Assembly (NCBI GenBank): GCA_039707655.1
Contig: CM077665.1
Coordinates: 447,019,531 to 447,083,530 of the forward strand
DNA length: 64,000 nucleotides
From: Elymus sibiricus
Lineage: Eukaryota; Streptophyta; Magnoliopsida; Poales; Poaceae
Reading direction: 5' to 3'
Under the pieces are notes generated by a model that worked only from the letters and a program-made list of their open reading frames with translations, did no database searches and had not been told where the DNA came from. Both the position numbers and the translations under genes were made by a program. This document shows, piece by piece, positions 1 through 9,216 of this stretch (its first letter is position 1; every line of letters starts with the position of its first letter).

Positions 1-3000
1 CTTAGCTCAAAATAAATCATGAAATGCATGAAAAATAGCAAATGAAGTCAGAAAAGGGTTGAAAAGTGATGATGTGGCTTTGAATGGTGCATATTGAATG
101 CAGAAAAAGTCTTGAGTTAAAATATGTTTAAAAAAATAAAATCCTTTTGTAATAGACGAGTTTTCGTCCGAAACCCTGATACTTCGAAGGAGATTGTCCA
201 GTTTGTACACGAAGTGCATCTAGTTTTTCCCGTAACCCTCTCACCTTTTTAGCACATGCTATGTGGGTGAAATTATGATACCATGCCAATTTTCAACCAT
301 TTCAGAGTTCATTTGCAGTGCTTTTCAATCACAGGGTCATCTTAGCTCAAAATAAATCATGAAATGCATTAAAAATAGCAAATGAAGTCAGAAAAGGGTT
401 GAAAAGTGATGATGTGGCTTTGAATGGTGCATATTGAATGCAGAAAAAGTCTTGAGTTAAAATATGTTTAAAATATGAAATCCCTTTTGTAATAGACGAG
501 TTTTCGTCCGAAACCCTGATACTTCGAAGGTGATTGTCCAGTTTTACACGAAGTGCATCCAGTTTTTCCCGAACTTTCTCAACTTTTTAGCACATGCTAT
601 GTGGGTGAAATTATGATACCATGCCAATTTACAACCATTTCAGAGTTCATTTGCAGTGCTTTTCAATCTCAGGGTCATCTTAGCCCAAAATAAATCATGA
701 AATGCATGAAAAATAGCAAATGAAGTCAGAAAATGGTTGAAAAGTGATGATGTGGCTTTGAATGGTGCATATTGAATGCAGAAAAAGTCTTGATTTAAAA
801 TATGTTTAAAAATATGAAATCCCCTTGTAATAGACATGTTTTCGTCCGAAACCCTAATACTTCGAAGGAGATTGTCCAGTTTCTACACGAAGTTCATCCT
901 GTTTTTCCCGTAACTTTCTCAACTTCTTAGGACATGCTATGTGGATGAAATTATGATAACATGCCAATTTTCAACCATTCCAAAGTTCATTTGCAGTCCT
1001 TTTCAATCTCAGTGTTATCTTAGCTCAAAATAAATCATGAAATGCATGAAAAATAGCAAATGAAGTCAGAAAAGGGTTGAAAAGTGATGATGTGGCTTTG
1101 AATGGTGCATATTGAATGCAGAAAAAGTCTTGAGTTAAAATATGTTTAAAAATATGAAATCCCTTTGTAATAGACATGTTTTCGTCCGAAACCCTGATAC
1201 TTCAAAGGAGATTGTCCAGTTTCTACACGAAGTACATCCAGTTTTTCCCGTAACCCTCTCAACTTCTTAGGACATGCTATGTGGGTGAAATTATGATACC
1301 ATGCCAATTTTCAACCATTTCAGAGTTCATTTGCAGTGCTTTTCAATCTCAGGGTCATCTTAGCTCAAAATAAATCATGAAATGCATGAAAAATAGCAAA
1401 TGAAGTCAGAAAAGGGTTGAAAAGTGATGATGTGGCTTTGAATGGTGCATATTGAATGCAGAAAAAGTCTTGAGTTAAAATATGTTTAAAAAATGAAATC
1501 CCTTTTGTAATAGACGAGTTTTCTTCCGAAACCCTAATACTTCGAAGGAGATTGTCCAGTTTGTACACGAAGTGCATCCAGTTTTTCCCGTAACCCTCTC
1601 AACTTTTTAGCACATGCTATGTGGGTGAAATTATGATACCATGCCAATTTTCAACCATTTCAGAGTTCATTTGCAGTGCTTTTCAATCTTAGGGTCATCT
1701 TAGCTCAAAATAAATCATGAAATGCATGAAAAATAGCAAATGAAGTCAGAAAAGGCTTGAAAAGTGATGACGTGGCTTTGAATGGTGCATATTGAATGCA
1801 GAAAAAGTCTTGAGTTAAAATATGTTTAAAAATATGAAATCCCTTTGTAATAGACATGTTTTCGTCCGAAACCCTGATACTTCGAAGGAGATTGTCCAGT
1901 TTGTACACGAAGTGCATCCAGTTTTTCCCGTAACCCTCTCAATTTTTTAGCACAAGCTATGTGGGTGAAATTATGATACCATGCCAATTTTCAACCATTC
2001 CAGAGTTCATTTGCAGTGCTTTTCAATCTTAGGGTCATCTTAGCTCAAAATAAATCATGAAATGCATGAAAAATAGCAAATGAAGTCAGAAAAGGGTTAA
2101 AGTGATGATGTGGCTTTTAATGGTGCATATTGAATGCAGAAAAAGTCTTGAGTTAAAATATGTTTAAAAAATGAAATCCCTTTTGTAATAGACGAGTTTT
2201 CGTCCGAAACCCTGATACTTCGAAGGAGATTGTCCAGTTTGTACACGAAGTGCATCCAGTTTTTCCCGTAACTTTCTCAAATTTTTAGCACATGCTATGT
2301 GGGTGAAATTATGATACCATGCCAATTATCAACCATTTCAGAGTTCATTTGCAGTGCTTTTCAATTTCAAGGTCAGCTTAGCTCAAAATAAATCCTGAAA
2401 TGCATGAAAAATAGCAAATGAAGTCAGAAAAGGGTTGAAAAGTGATGATGTGGCTTTGAATGGTGCATATTGAATGCAGAAAAAGTCTTGAGTTAAAATA
2501 TGTTTAAAAAATAAAATCCTTTTGTAATAAACGAGTTTTCGTCCGAAACCCTGATACTTCGAAGGAGATTGTCCAGTTTGTACACGAAGTGCATCCAGTT
2601 TTTCCCGTAACCCTCTCACCTTTTTAGCACATGCTATGTGGGTGAAATTATGATACCATGCCAATTTTCAACCATTTCAGAGTTCATTTGCAGTCCTTTT
2701 CAATCTCAGGGTCATCTTAGCTCAAAATAAATCATGAAATGCATGAAAAATAGCAAATGAAGTCAGAAAAGGGTTGAAAAGTGATGATGTGGCTTTGAAT
2801 GGTGCATATTGAATGCAGAAAAAGTCTTGAGTTAAAATATGTTTAAAAAAATGAAATCCCTTTGTAATAGACGAGTTTTCGTCCGAAACCCTGATACTTC
2901 GAAGGAGATTGTCCAGTTTGTACACGAAGTGCATCCAGTTTTTCCCGAACTTTCTCAACTTTTTAGCACATGCTATGTGGGTTTAATTATGATACCATGC

Positions 3001-6000
3001 CAATTTTCAACCATTTCAGAGTTCATTTGCAGTGCTTTTCAATCTCAGGGTCATCTTAGCTCAAAATAAATCATGAAATGCATGAAAAATAGCAAATGAA
3101 CTCAGAAAAGGGTTGAAAAGTGATGATGTGGCTTTGAATGGTGCATATTGAATGCAGAAAAAGTCTTGAGTTAAAATATGTTTAAAAAAATGAAATCCCT
3201 TTGTAATAGACGAGTTTTCGTCCGAAACCCTGATACTTCGAAGGTGATTGTCCAGTTTGTACACGAAGTGCATCCAGTTTTTCCCGAACTTTCTCAACTT
3301 TTTAGCACATGCTATGTGGGTTTAATTATGATACCATGCCAATTTTCAACCATTTCAGAGTTCATTTGCAGTGCTTTTCAATCTCAGGGTCATCTTAGCT
3401 CAAAATAAATCATGAAATGCATGAAAAAGAGCAAATGAAGTCAGAAAAGGGTTGAAAAGTGTTGATGTGGCTTTGAATGGTGCATATTGAATGCAGAAAA
3501 AGTCTTGAGTTAAAATATGTTTAAAAAATGAAATCCCTTTTGTAATAGACGAGTTTTCGTCCGAAACCCTGATACTTCGAAGGAGATTGTCCAGTTTGTA
3601 CACGAAGTGCATCCAGTTTTTCCCGAACTTTCTCAACTTTTTAGCACATGCTATGTGGGTTTAATTATGATACCATGCCAATTTTCAACCATTTCAGAGT
3701 TCATTTGCAGTGCTTTTCAATCTCAGGGTCATCTTAGCTCAAAATAAATCATGAAATGCATGAAAAATAGCAAATGAAGTCAGAAAAGGGTTGAAAAGTG
3801 TTGATGTGGCTTTGAATGGTGCATATTGAATGCAGAAAAAGTCTTGAGTTAAAATATGTTTAAAAAATGAAATCCCTTTTGTAATAGACGAGTTTTCGTC
3901 CGAAACCCTGATACTTCGAAGGAGATTGTCCAGTTTGTACACGAAGTGCATCCAGTTTTTCCCATAACCCTCTCAACTTTTTAGCACATGCTATGTGGGT
4001 GAAATTATGATACCATGCCAATTTTCAACCATTTCAGAGTTCATTTGCAGTGCTTTTCAATCTCAGGGTCATCTTAGCTCAAAATAAATCATGAAATGCA
4101 TGAAAAATAGCAAATGAAGTCAGAAAATGGTTGAAAAGTGATGATGTGGATTTGAATGGTGCATATTGAATGCAGAAAAAGTCTTGAGTTAAAATATGTT
4201 TAAAAATATGAAATCCCTTTGTAATAGACATGTTTTTGTCCGAAACCCTAATACTTCGAAGGAGATTGTCCAGTTTCTACACGAAGTACATCCAGTTTTT
4301 CCCGTAACTTTCTCAACTTCTTAGGACATGCTATGTGGATGAAATTATGATAACATGCCAATTTTCAACCATTCCAAAGTTCATTTGCAGTGCTTTTCAA
4401 TCTCAGGGTTATCTTAGCTCAAAATAAATCATGAAATGCATGAAAAATAGCAAATGAAGTCAGAAAAGGGTTGAAAAGTGATGATGTGGCTTTGAATGGT
4501 GCATATTGAATGCAGAAAAAGTCTTGAGTTAAAATATGTTTAAAAATATGAAATCCCTTTGTAATAGACGAGTTTTCGTCCGAAACCCTGATACTTCGAC
4601 GGAGATTGTCCAGTTTGTACACGAAGTGCATCCAGTTTTTCCCATAACCCTCTCAACTTTTTAGCACATGCTATGTGGGTGAAATTATGATACCATGCCA
4701 ATTTTCAACCATTTCAGAGTTCATTTGCAGTGCTTTTCAATCTCAGGGTGATCTTAGCTCAAAATAAATCATGAAATGCATGAAAAATAGCAAATGAAGT
4801 CAGAAAAGGGTTGAAAAGTGTTGATGTGGCTTTGAATGGTGCATATTGAATGCAGAAAAAGTCTTGAGTTAAAATATGTTTAAAAAATGAAATCCCTTTT
4901 GTAATAGACGAGTTTTCGTCCGAAACCCTGATACTTCGAAGGAGATTGTCCAGTTTGTACACGAAGTGCATCCAGTTTTCCCCATAACCCTCTCAACTCT
5001 TTAGCACATGCTATGTGGGTGAAATTATGATACCATGCCAATTTTCAACCATTTCAGAGTTCATTTGCAGTGCTTTTCAATCTCAGGGTCATCTTAGCTC
5101 AAAATAAATCATGAAATGCATGAAAAATAGCAAATGAAGTCAGAAAATGGTTGAAAAGTGATGATGTGGCTTTGAATGGTGCATATTGAATGCAGAAAAA
5201 GTCTTGAGTTAAAATATGTTTAAAAATATGAAATCCCTTTGTAATAGACATGTTTTTGTCCGAAACCCTAATACTTCGAAGGAGATTGTCCAGTTTCTAC
5301 ACGAAGTACATCCAGTTTTTCCCGTAACTTTCTCAACTTCTTAGGACATGCTATGTGGATGAAATTATGATAACATGCCAATTTTCAACCATTCCAAAGT
5401 TCATTTGCAGTGCTTTTCAATCTCAGGGTTATCTTAGCTCAAAATAAATCATGAAATGCATGAAAAATAGCAAATGAAGTCAGAAAAGGGTTGAAAAGTG
5501 ATGATGTGGCTTTGAATGGTGCATATTGAATGCAGAAAAAGTCTTGAGTTAAAATATGTTTAAAAATATGAAATCCCTTTGTAATAGACATGTTTTCGTC
5601 CGAAACTCTGATACTTCGAAGGAGATTGTCCAGTTTCTACACGAAGTACATCCAGTTTTTCCCATAACCCTCTCAACTTTTTAGCACATGCTATGTGGGT
5701 GAAATTATGATACCATGCCAATTTACAACCATTTCAGAGTTCATTTGCAGTGCTTTTCAATCTCAGGGTCATCTTAGCTCAAAATAAATCATGAAATGCA
5801 TGAAAAATAGCAAATGAAGTCAGAAAAGGGTTGAAAAGTGATGACGTGGCTTTGAATGGTGCATATTGAATGCAGAAAAAGTCTTGAGTTAAAATATGTT
5901 TAAAAATATGAAATCCCTTTGTAATAGACATGTTTTCGTCTGAAACCCTAATACTTCGAAGGAGATTGTCCAGTTTCTACACGAAGTACATCCAGTTTTT

Positions 6001-6108
6001 CCCGTAACCCTCTCAACTTCTTAGCACATGCTATGTGGGTGAAATTATGATAACATGCCAATTTTCAACCATTCCAAAGTTCATTTGCAGTGCTTTTCAA
6101 TCTCAGGG
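1..6108. repeat. Tandem satellite array, left segment (about 18 monomers of ~340 bp)
   Basis: Head-to-tail copies of one AT-rich unit. Using TCAAAATAAATCA as phase mark, monomers begin near 7, 347, 686, 1025, 1365, 1705, 2045, 2383, 2722, 3061, 3400, 3739, 4079, 4419, 4759, 5099, 5439 and 5779. Spacing is 338-340 bp. In type code (see summary) the order is F S W C I M D Q K H T T W C-like T W C-variant M-like, and then the CACTA element. The monomer starting at 2045 is 338 bp because GGGTTGAAAAG is shortened to GGGTTAAAG. The last two monomers carry rare variants (CGAAACTCTG near 5604, and the mixed CTTCTTAGCAC near 6016) that recur left of the second CACTA copy. No stretch in this segment lacks satellite sequence and I see no gene in it. 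Confidence 0.97.
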
Positions 6109-6127
6109 CACTACTAGGAAAAGGCCT

Positions 6128-6182
6128 GCTAGTGGCGCACCTGTTTTGGCTACTAATGGCGCACTACAGGTGCGCCACTAGC
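6128..6182. repeat. CACTA subterminal hairpin 1
   Basis: Perfect 16-bp inverted repeat at 6128-6143 and 6167-6182 (GCTAGTGGCGCACCTG and its complement), separated by 23 bp. It is the first of a series of TGGCGCACC-type subterminal repeats. In plant CACTA elements such repeats are thought to be transposase-binding sites, which is family knowledge and not shown here. Confidence 0.85.
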
Positions 6183-6231
6183 ATCACGCAGTGCGCCATT
6201 AGTATATCACGGGTGCACCATTAGTATCTGG

Positions 6232-6269
6232 TATACTAATGGCGCACCACGCAGTGCGCCATTAGTATA
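6232..6269. repeat. CACTA subterminal hairpin 2
   Basis: Perfect 15-bp inverted repeat TATACTAATGGCGCA at 6232-6246 with its complement at 6255-6269, and an 8-nt loop. A 24-bp stretch over its right half (6248-6271) is repeated directly at 6185-6208. Confidence 0.85.
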
Positions 6270-6340
6270 TCCCACGGTGCGCCATTAGTATGCCTCCCAG
6301 GGGGCCATATTTACCCTTTTTTTTGAATTTGGAAGGCGGG

Positions 6341-6391
6341 AAAATAGTAATGGCGCATATTCTAACCTCCACGGTGCGCCATTACTATTTT
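6341..6391. repeat. CACTA subterminal hairpin 3
   Basis: Perfect 17-bp inverted repeat: AAAATAGTAATGGCGCA at 6341-6357 and its complement at 6375-6391. It is preceded by TTTGAATTTGGAAGGCGGGA (6322-6341), which recurs at 7038-7057 and 7124-7143 ahead of the right-hand hairpins. The hairpin and its leader therefore seem to have been copied as a unit. Confidence 0.85.
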
Positions 6392-6532
6392 GAATTTTGA
6401 ATCTAGATCTGGATCGTGATTTTTTTGCTCGTTTTTTTTGCTCTTTTTTTGCCTAGTTTTTGCTCGATATTTTTTCAAATTTCGTTCTCATTTTTGGATC
6501 TTGTACGTTCTTTTTGCCGAGCTCCACATGTG

Positions 6533-6952
6533 GCCGGAGAGGAGCTCGCCGGAGAGGAGCTCGCCGGAGAGGAGTTCACCGGAGAGGAGTTCGCCGGAGA
6601 GCATTTCGCCGGAGAGGAGGAAGGAGAGACCGTGTGGAGGAGAGGAGGGAGGAGGGAGGAGGAGCTCACCGGAGAGGAGGAGAAACCGTGAGGGGAGGAG
6701 AGGAGAGGAGAGGAGGGAGGAGGAGAAGGTCACCGGAGAGGAGCTCACCTACATCGCCGGAGAGGAATGGTAGGTCGCCGGAGAGGAGGAGGAGGTCGCC
6801 GGAGAGGAGTGGGAGGAGGTCACCGAAGAGGAGGAGGTCGCCGGAGAGGAGGCAGCCGGAGAGGAGGAGGGGAGTATGGTGGAGGAGATGGAGTGGGGGA
6901 GAGGAGGAGGTGGAGTGGAGGAGAAAAATGAAGAAGAGAGGAGGAGAGAGGC
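6533..6952. repeat. GA-rich CCGGAGAGGAG minisatellite
   Basis: About 420 bp of strongly purine-biased plus strand built from degenerate CCGGAGAGGAG units, with spacers such as CTCG, TTCA and GGAGGT. Stop-poor frames up to 172 codons arise on both strands because the unit is low in T and A. They encode only Glu/Arg/Gly/Pro-rich low-complexity strings, so I do not call them genes. Near 6541-6575 there is one more 15-bp unit than in copy 2, which shows unit-number instability. Long purine tracts can form triplex DNA; that is inference. Confidence 0.85.
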
Positions 6953-6962
6953 CGGCCAGCCC

Positions 6963-6970
6963 TATATATA
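6963..6970 (+). promoter_or_regulatory. Possible TATA-like motif inside the CACTA fragment
   Basis: TATATATA follows a GC-richer GGCCGGCCAGCCC stretch at the end of the GA-rich tract, and sits just before a hairpin unit. The same motif and context occur in copy 2 (63707-63714). The arrangement looks core-promoter-like, and the first bases of a transcript would form a hairpin. There is no coding sequence downstream and simple AT alternation can arise by chance, so the call is weak. Confidence 0.2.
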
Positions 6971-6975
6971 CGGCA

Positions 6976-7184
6976 TAGTAATGGCGAACCGTGGGCTGGT
7001 GCGCCATTACTAACTTTTTTTTATTTTTTTGATTTGTTTTGAATTTGGAAGGCGGGAAGATAGTAATGGCGCACCGTGGGCTGGTGCGCCATTACTAACT
7101 TTTTTTTTATTTTTTTTACTTATTTTGAATTTGGAAGGCGGGAATATAGTAATGGCGCACCTAGCAAACCGTGCGCCATTACTA
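6976..7184. repeat. Three ~86-bp tandem hairpin units in the CACTA fragment
   Basis: Three inverted repeats of the TAGTAATGGCGCACC type: arms 6976-6990/6998-7012 (one mismatch, GCGAACC for GCGCACC), 7061-7075/7083-7097 (15-bp perfect) and 7147-7160/7171-7184 (14-bp perfect). Starts are 85-86 bp apart. The spacer is a T-rich run followed by TTTGAATTTGGAAGGCGGGA, giving a tandem repeat of hairpin plus spacer. Confidence 0.85.
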
Positions 7185-7592
7185 AGTTTGATATTTTTTT
7201 GAATTTTTTTGCCTCCAGATCTTGAAAGCCCCGTAACTTTTTTTCTGTTAGGTTTTTGAGGATTCTAAAAATCTTCAACGGGGTACCCCCGGTTGAATTC
7301 GGATAGAACTTTTCGAGTAGATGATTTTTCATATAAAAAACTTTTTCATCGTAGTTCGTATGCAAAAGTTATGCCCATTTTACAAATTCTCGAGAGATTT
7401 TGCAAAAAAAGTCGAAATTCATGTTTGTAAATTTTGCTAACAACTAGACCACAAATCATATGGGAATCTTATTATTTTTTTATCTTTTTGACATTTCTAT
7501 CATTTTCTTTTATTTTTTTTAAAACTGAAAAGGCGGTCCACGGGGGGGGGGGGGGTGTGCATTTGGTGAAAACTAGGTAAAACTGAAAAGGC
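7185..7592. other. AT-rich internal CACTA sequence without a gene
   Basis: About 400 bp of non-coding sequence in the middle of the fragment. It includes the stretch around CTTGAAAGCCCCGTAAC and GCAAAAGTTATGCCC, which I recognise as typical filler of grass CACTA elements. A minus-strand frame of 81 codons overlaps it (7120-7365), but it begins inside repeat hairpin sequence and has no recognisable domain. A direct repeat, AAAACTGAAAAGGCGGT, occurs at 7521-7537 and 7579-7595. Confidence 0.6.
7542..7555. repeat. 14-base G homopolymer
   Basis: A run of 14 G between two copies of the 17-bp direct repeat at 7521-7537 and 7579-7595. Runs like this are length-unstable and prone to sequencing error. 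Confidence 0.9.
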
Positions 7593-7677
7593 GGTTACTA
7601 ATGGCGCACCACCCACAAATGCGCCATTAGTAACCCTGGTTACTAATGGCGCACCATTTTACGGTGCGCCATTAGTA
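7593..7677. repeat. Right-hand CACTA subterminal hairpin pair
   Basis: Two adjacent perfect inverted repeats: 16 bp at 7593-7608/7620-7635 (GGTTACTAATGGCGCA and complement) and 15 bp at 7641-7655/7663-7677 (TACTAATGGCGCACC and complement). Further degraded copies of the motif extend to about 7799. They show that the right subterminal region is present although the terminal CACTA inverted repeat itself is not. Confidence 0.85.
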
Positions 7678-7690
7678 GTTTTGTAAAAAA

Positions 7691-7719
7691 AATTATATAT
7701 ATATATAGTAGATATATAG
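7691..7719. repeat. AT-dinucleotide microsatellite
   Basis: Short run of alternating TA (about 7694-7707) followed by TAGTAGATATATAGTAG, inside the right part of the CACTA fragment. It is probably unstable in length. Confidence 0.7.
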
Positions 7720-7857
7720 TAGTGGCGCACTGTGTTGGAGGTGCACCATTACTAGTTAAACTAGTAATGGCGTACTCTGCCATGGTGCACCATTAGTATT
7801 TTTGGAAAATTAAAAAAAAACATTTGCAGTGCTTTTCAATCTCAGGGTTATCTTAGC

Positions 7858-9216
7858 TCAAAATAAATCATGAAATGCATGAAAAATAGCAAATGAAGTC
7901 AGAAAAGGGTTGAAAAGTGATGATGTGGCTTTGAATGGTGCATATTGAATGCAGAAAAAGTCTTGAGTTAAAATATGTTTAAAAAAATGAAATCCCTTTG
8001 TAATAGACGAGTTTTCGTCCGAAACCCTGATACTTCGAAGGAGATTGTCAAGTTTGTACACGAAGTGCATCCAGTTTTTCCCGAACTTTCTCAACTTTTT
8101 AGCACATGCTATGTGGGTTTAATTATGATACCATGCCAATTTTCAACCATTTCAGAGTTCATTTGCAGTGCTTTTCAATCTCAGGGTCATCTTAGCTCAA
8201 AATAAATCATGAAATGCATGAAAAATAGCAAATGAAGTCAGAAAAGGGTTGAAAAGTGATGATGTGGCTTTGAATGGTGCATATTGAATGCAGAAAAAGT
8301 CTTGAGTTAAAATATGTTTAAAAAAATGAAATCCCTTTGTAATAGACGAGTTTTCGTCTGAAACCCTGATACTTCGAAGGTGATTGTCCAGTTTGTACAC
8401 GAAGTGCATCCAGTTTTTCCCGTAACTTTCTCAACTTTTTAGCACATGCTATGTGGGTGAAATTATGATACCATGCCAATTTTCAACCATTTCAGAGATC
8501 ATTTGCGGTGCTTTTCAATCTCAGGGTCATCTTAGCTCAAAATAAATCATGAAATGCATGAAAAATAGCAAATGAAGTCAGAAAAGGGTTGAAAAGTAAT
8601 GATGTGGCTTTGAATGGTGCATATTGAATGCAGAAAAAGTCTTGAGTTAAAATATGTTTAAAAAAATGGAATCCCTTTGTAATTGACGAGTTTTCGTTCG
8701 AAACCCTGATACTTCGAAGGAGATTGTCCAGTTTGTACACGAAGTGCATCTAGTTTTTCCCGTAACCCTCTCAACCTTTTAGCACATGCTATGTGGGTGA
8801 AATTATGATACCATGCCAATTTTCAACCATTTCAGAGTTCATTTGCAGTGCTTTTCAATCTCAGGGTCATCTTAGCTCAAAATAAATCATGAAATGCATG
8901 AAAAATAGCAAATGAAGTCAGAAAAGGGTTGAAAAGTGTTGATGTGGCTTTGAATGGTGCCTATTGAATGCAGAAAAAGTCTTGAGTTAAAATATGTTTA
9001 AAAAATGAAATCCCTTTTGTAATAGACGAGTTTTCGTCCGAAACCCTAATACTTCGAAGGAGATTGTCCAGTTTGTACACGAAGTGCATCCAGTTTTTCC
9101 CATAACCCTCTCAACTTTTTAGCACATGCTATGTGGGTGAAATTATGATACCATGCCAATTTTCAACCATTTCAGAGTTCATTTGCAGTGCTTTTCAATC
9201 TCAGGGTCATCTTAGC
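7858..9216. repeat. Satellite block immediately right of CACTA copy 1 (K H K/I-mosaic T)
   Basis: Four monomers starting near 7858, 8197, 8537 and 8877. They resemble the K-H-T order seen left of each CACTA copy (2722-3739 and 60149-61379). The one at 8537 has private changes (AAGTAATGATG, AATTGACGAG). The T-type monomer at 8877 has GTGTTGATG and CCTATTGAATG. The sequence to the right of the element therefore does not continue the monomer type on its left. Confidence 0.75.

Larger units (their letters stand above)
6109..7820 (+). mobile_element. CACTA (En/Spm-like) transposon fragment, copy 1, non-coding, 3' end missing
   Basis: The element starts abruptly inside a satellite monomer with CACTACTAGGAAAAGGCC, the standard 5' terminus of plant CACTA elements. 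It is followed by dense subterminal inverted repeats of the TAATGGCGCACC / GGTGCGCCATTA type, as in grass CACTA elements. Further right lie a GA-rich minisatellite (6533-6952), three copies of a hairpin unit (6976-7184), an AT-rich stretch, and another set of subterminal hairpins (7593-7677). An inverted copy of the 5' terminus is expected at the right end. None is visible before satellite resumes at 7821, so the 3' end appears lost. No transposase-like frame exists; at about 1.7 kb this is a non-autonomous derivative or remnant. The orientation given assumes that the visible terminus is the 5' one. Confidence 0.85.

Noticed and set aside
2839..3069. Plus-strand 76-codon frame in K, L and H monomers
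   Set aside because: It exists only in the 339-bp types, overlaps the minus-strand frame, and vanishes with single-base A-run changes in other monomers. This fits chance, not selection.
1..6108. Ribosomal intergenic spacer or 5S rDNA array
   Set aside because: No rRNA coding segment or 5S internal promoter motif is present in any monomer.
6460..6978. 172-codon plus-strand frame rich in Arg, Glu and Gly (and 167-codon counterpart at 63219)
   Set aside because: It comes from the GA-rich minisatellite, which leaves several frames open on both strands. Low complexity, unit-number differences between copies and no domain argue against a protein.
6666..7007. 113-codon minus-strand frame rich in Leu, Ser and Pro
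   Set aside because: It is the complement of the same minisatellite; its apparent hydrophobic segments are repeat translation and not membrane helices of a real protein.
7120..7365. 81-codon minus-strand frame in the CACTA interior
   Set aside because: It crosses a subterminal hairpin and AT-rich filler, with no similarity I recognise to transposase or any other family.
6109..7820. LTR retrotransposon or MITE reading of the interrupting element
   Set aside because: There are no long direct terminal repeats, primer-binding site or polypurine tract in the right places. The CACTA terminus and TGGCGCACC subterminal repeats fit a CACTA element better.
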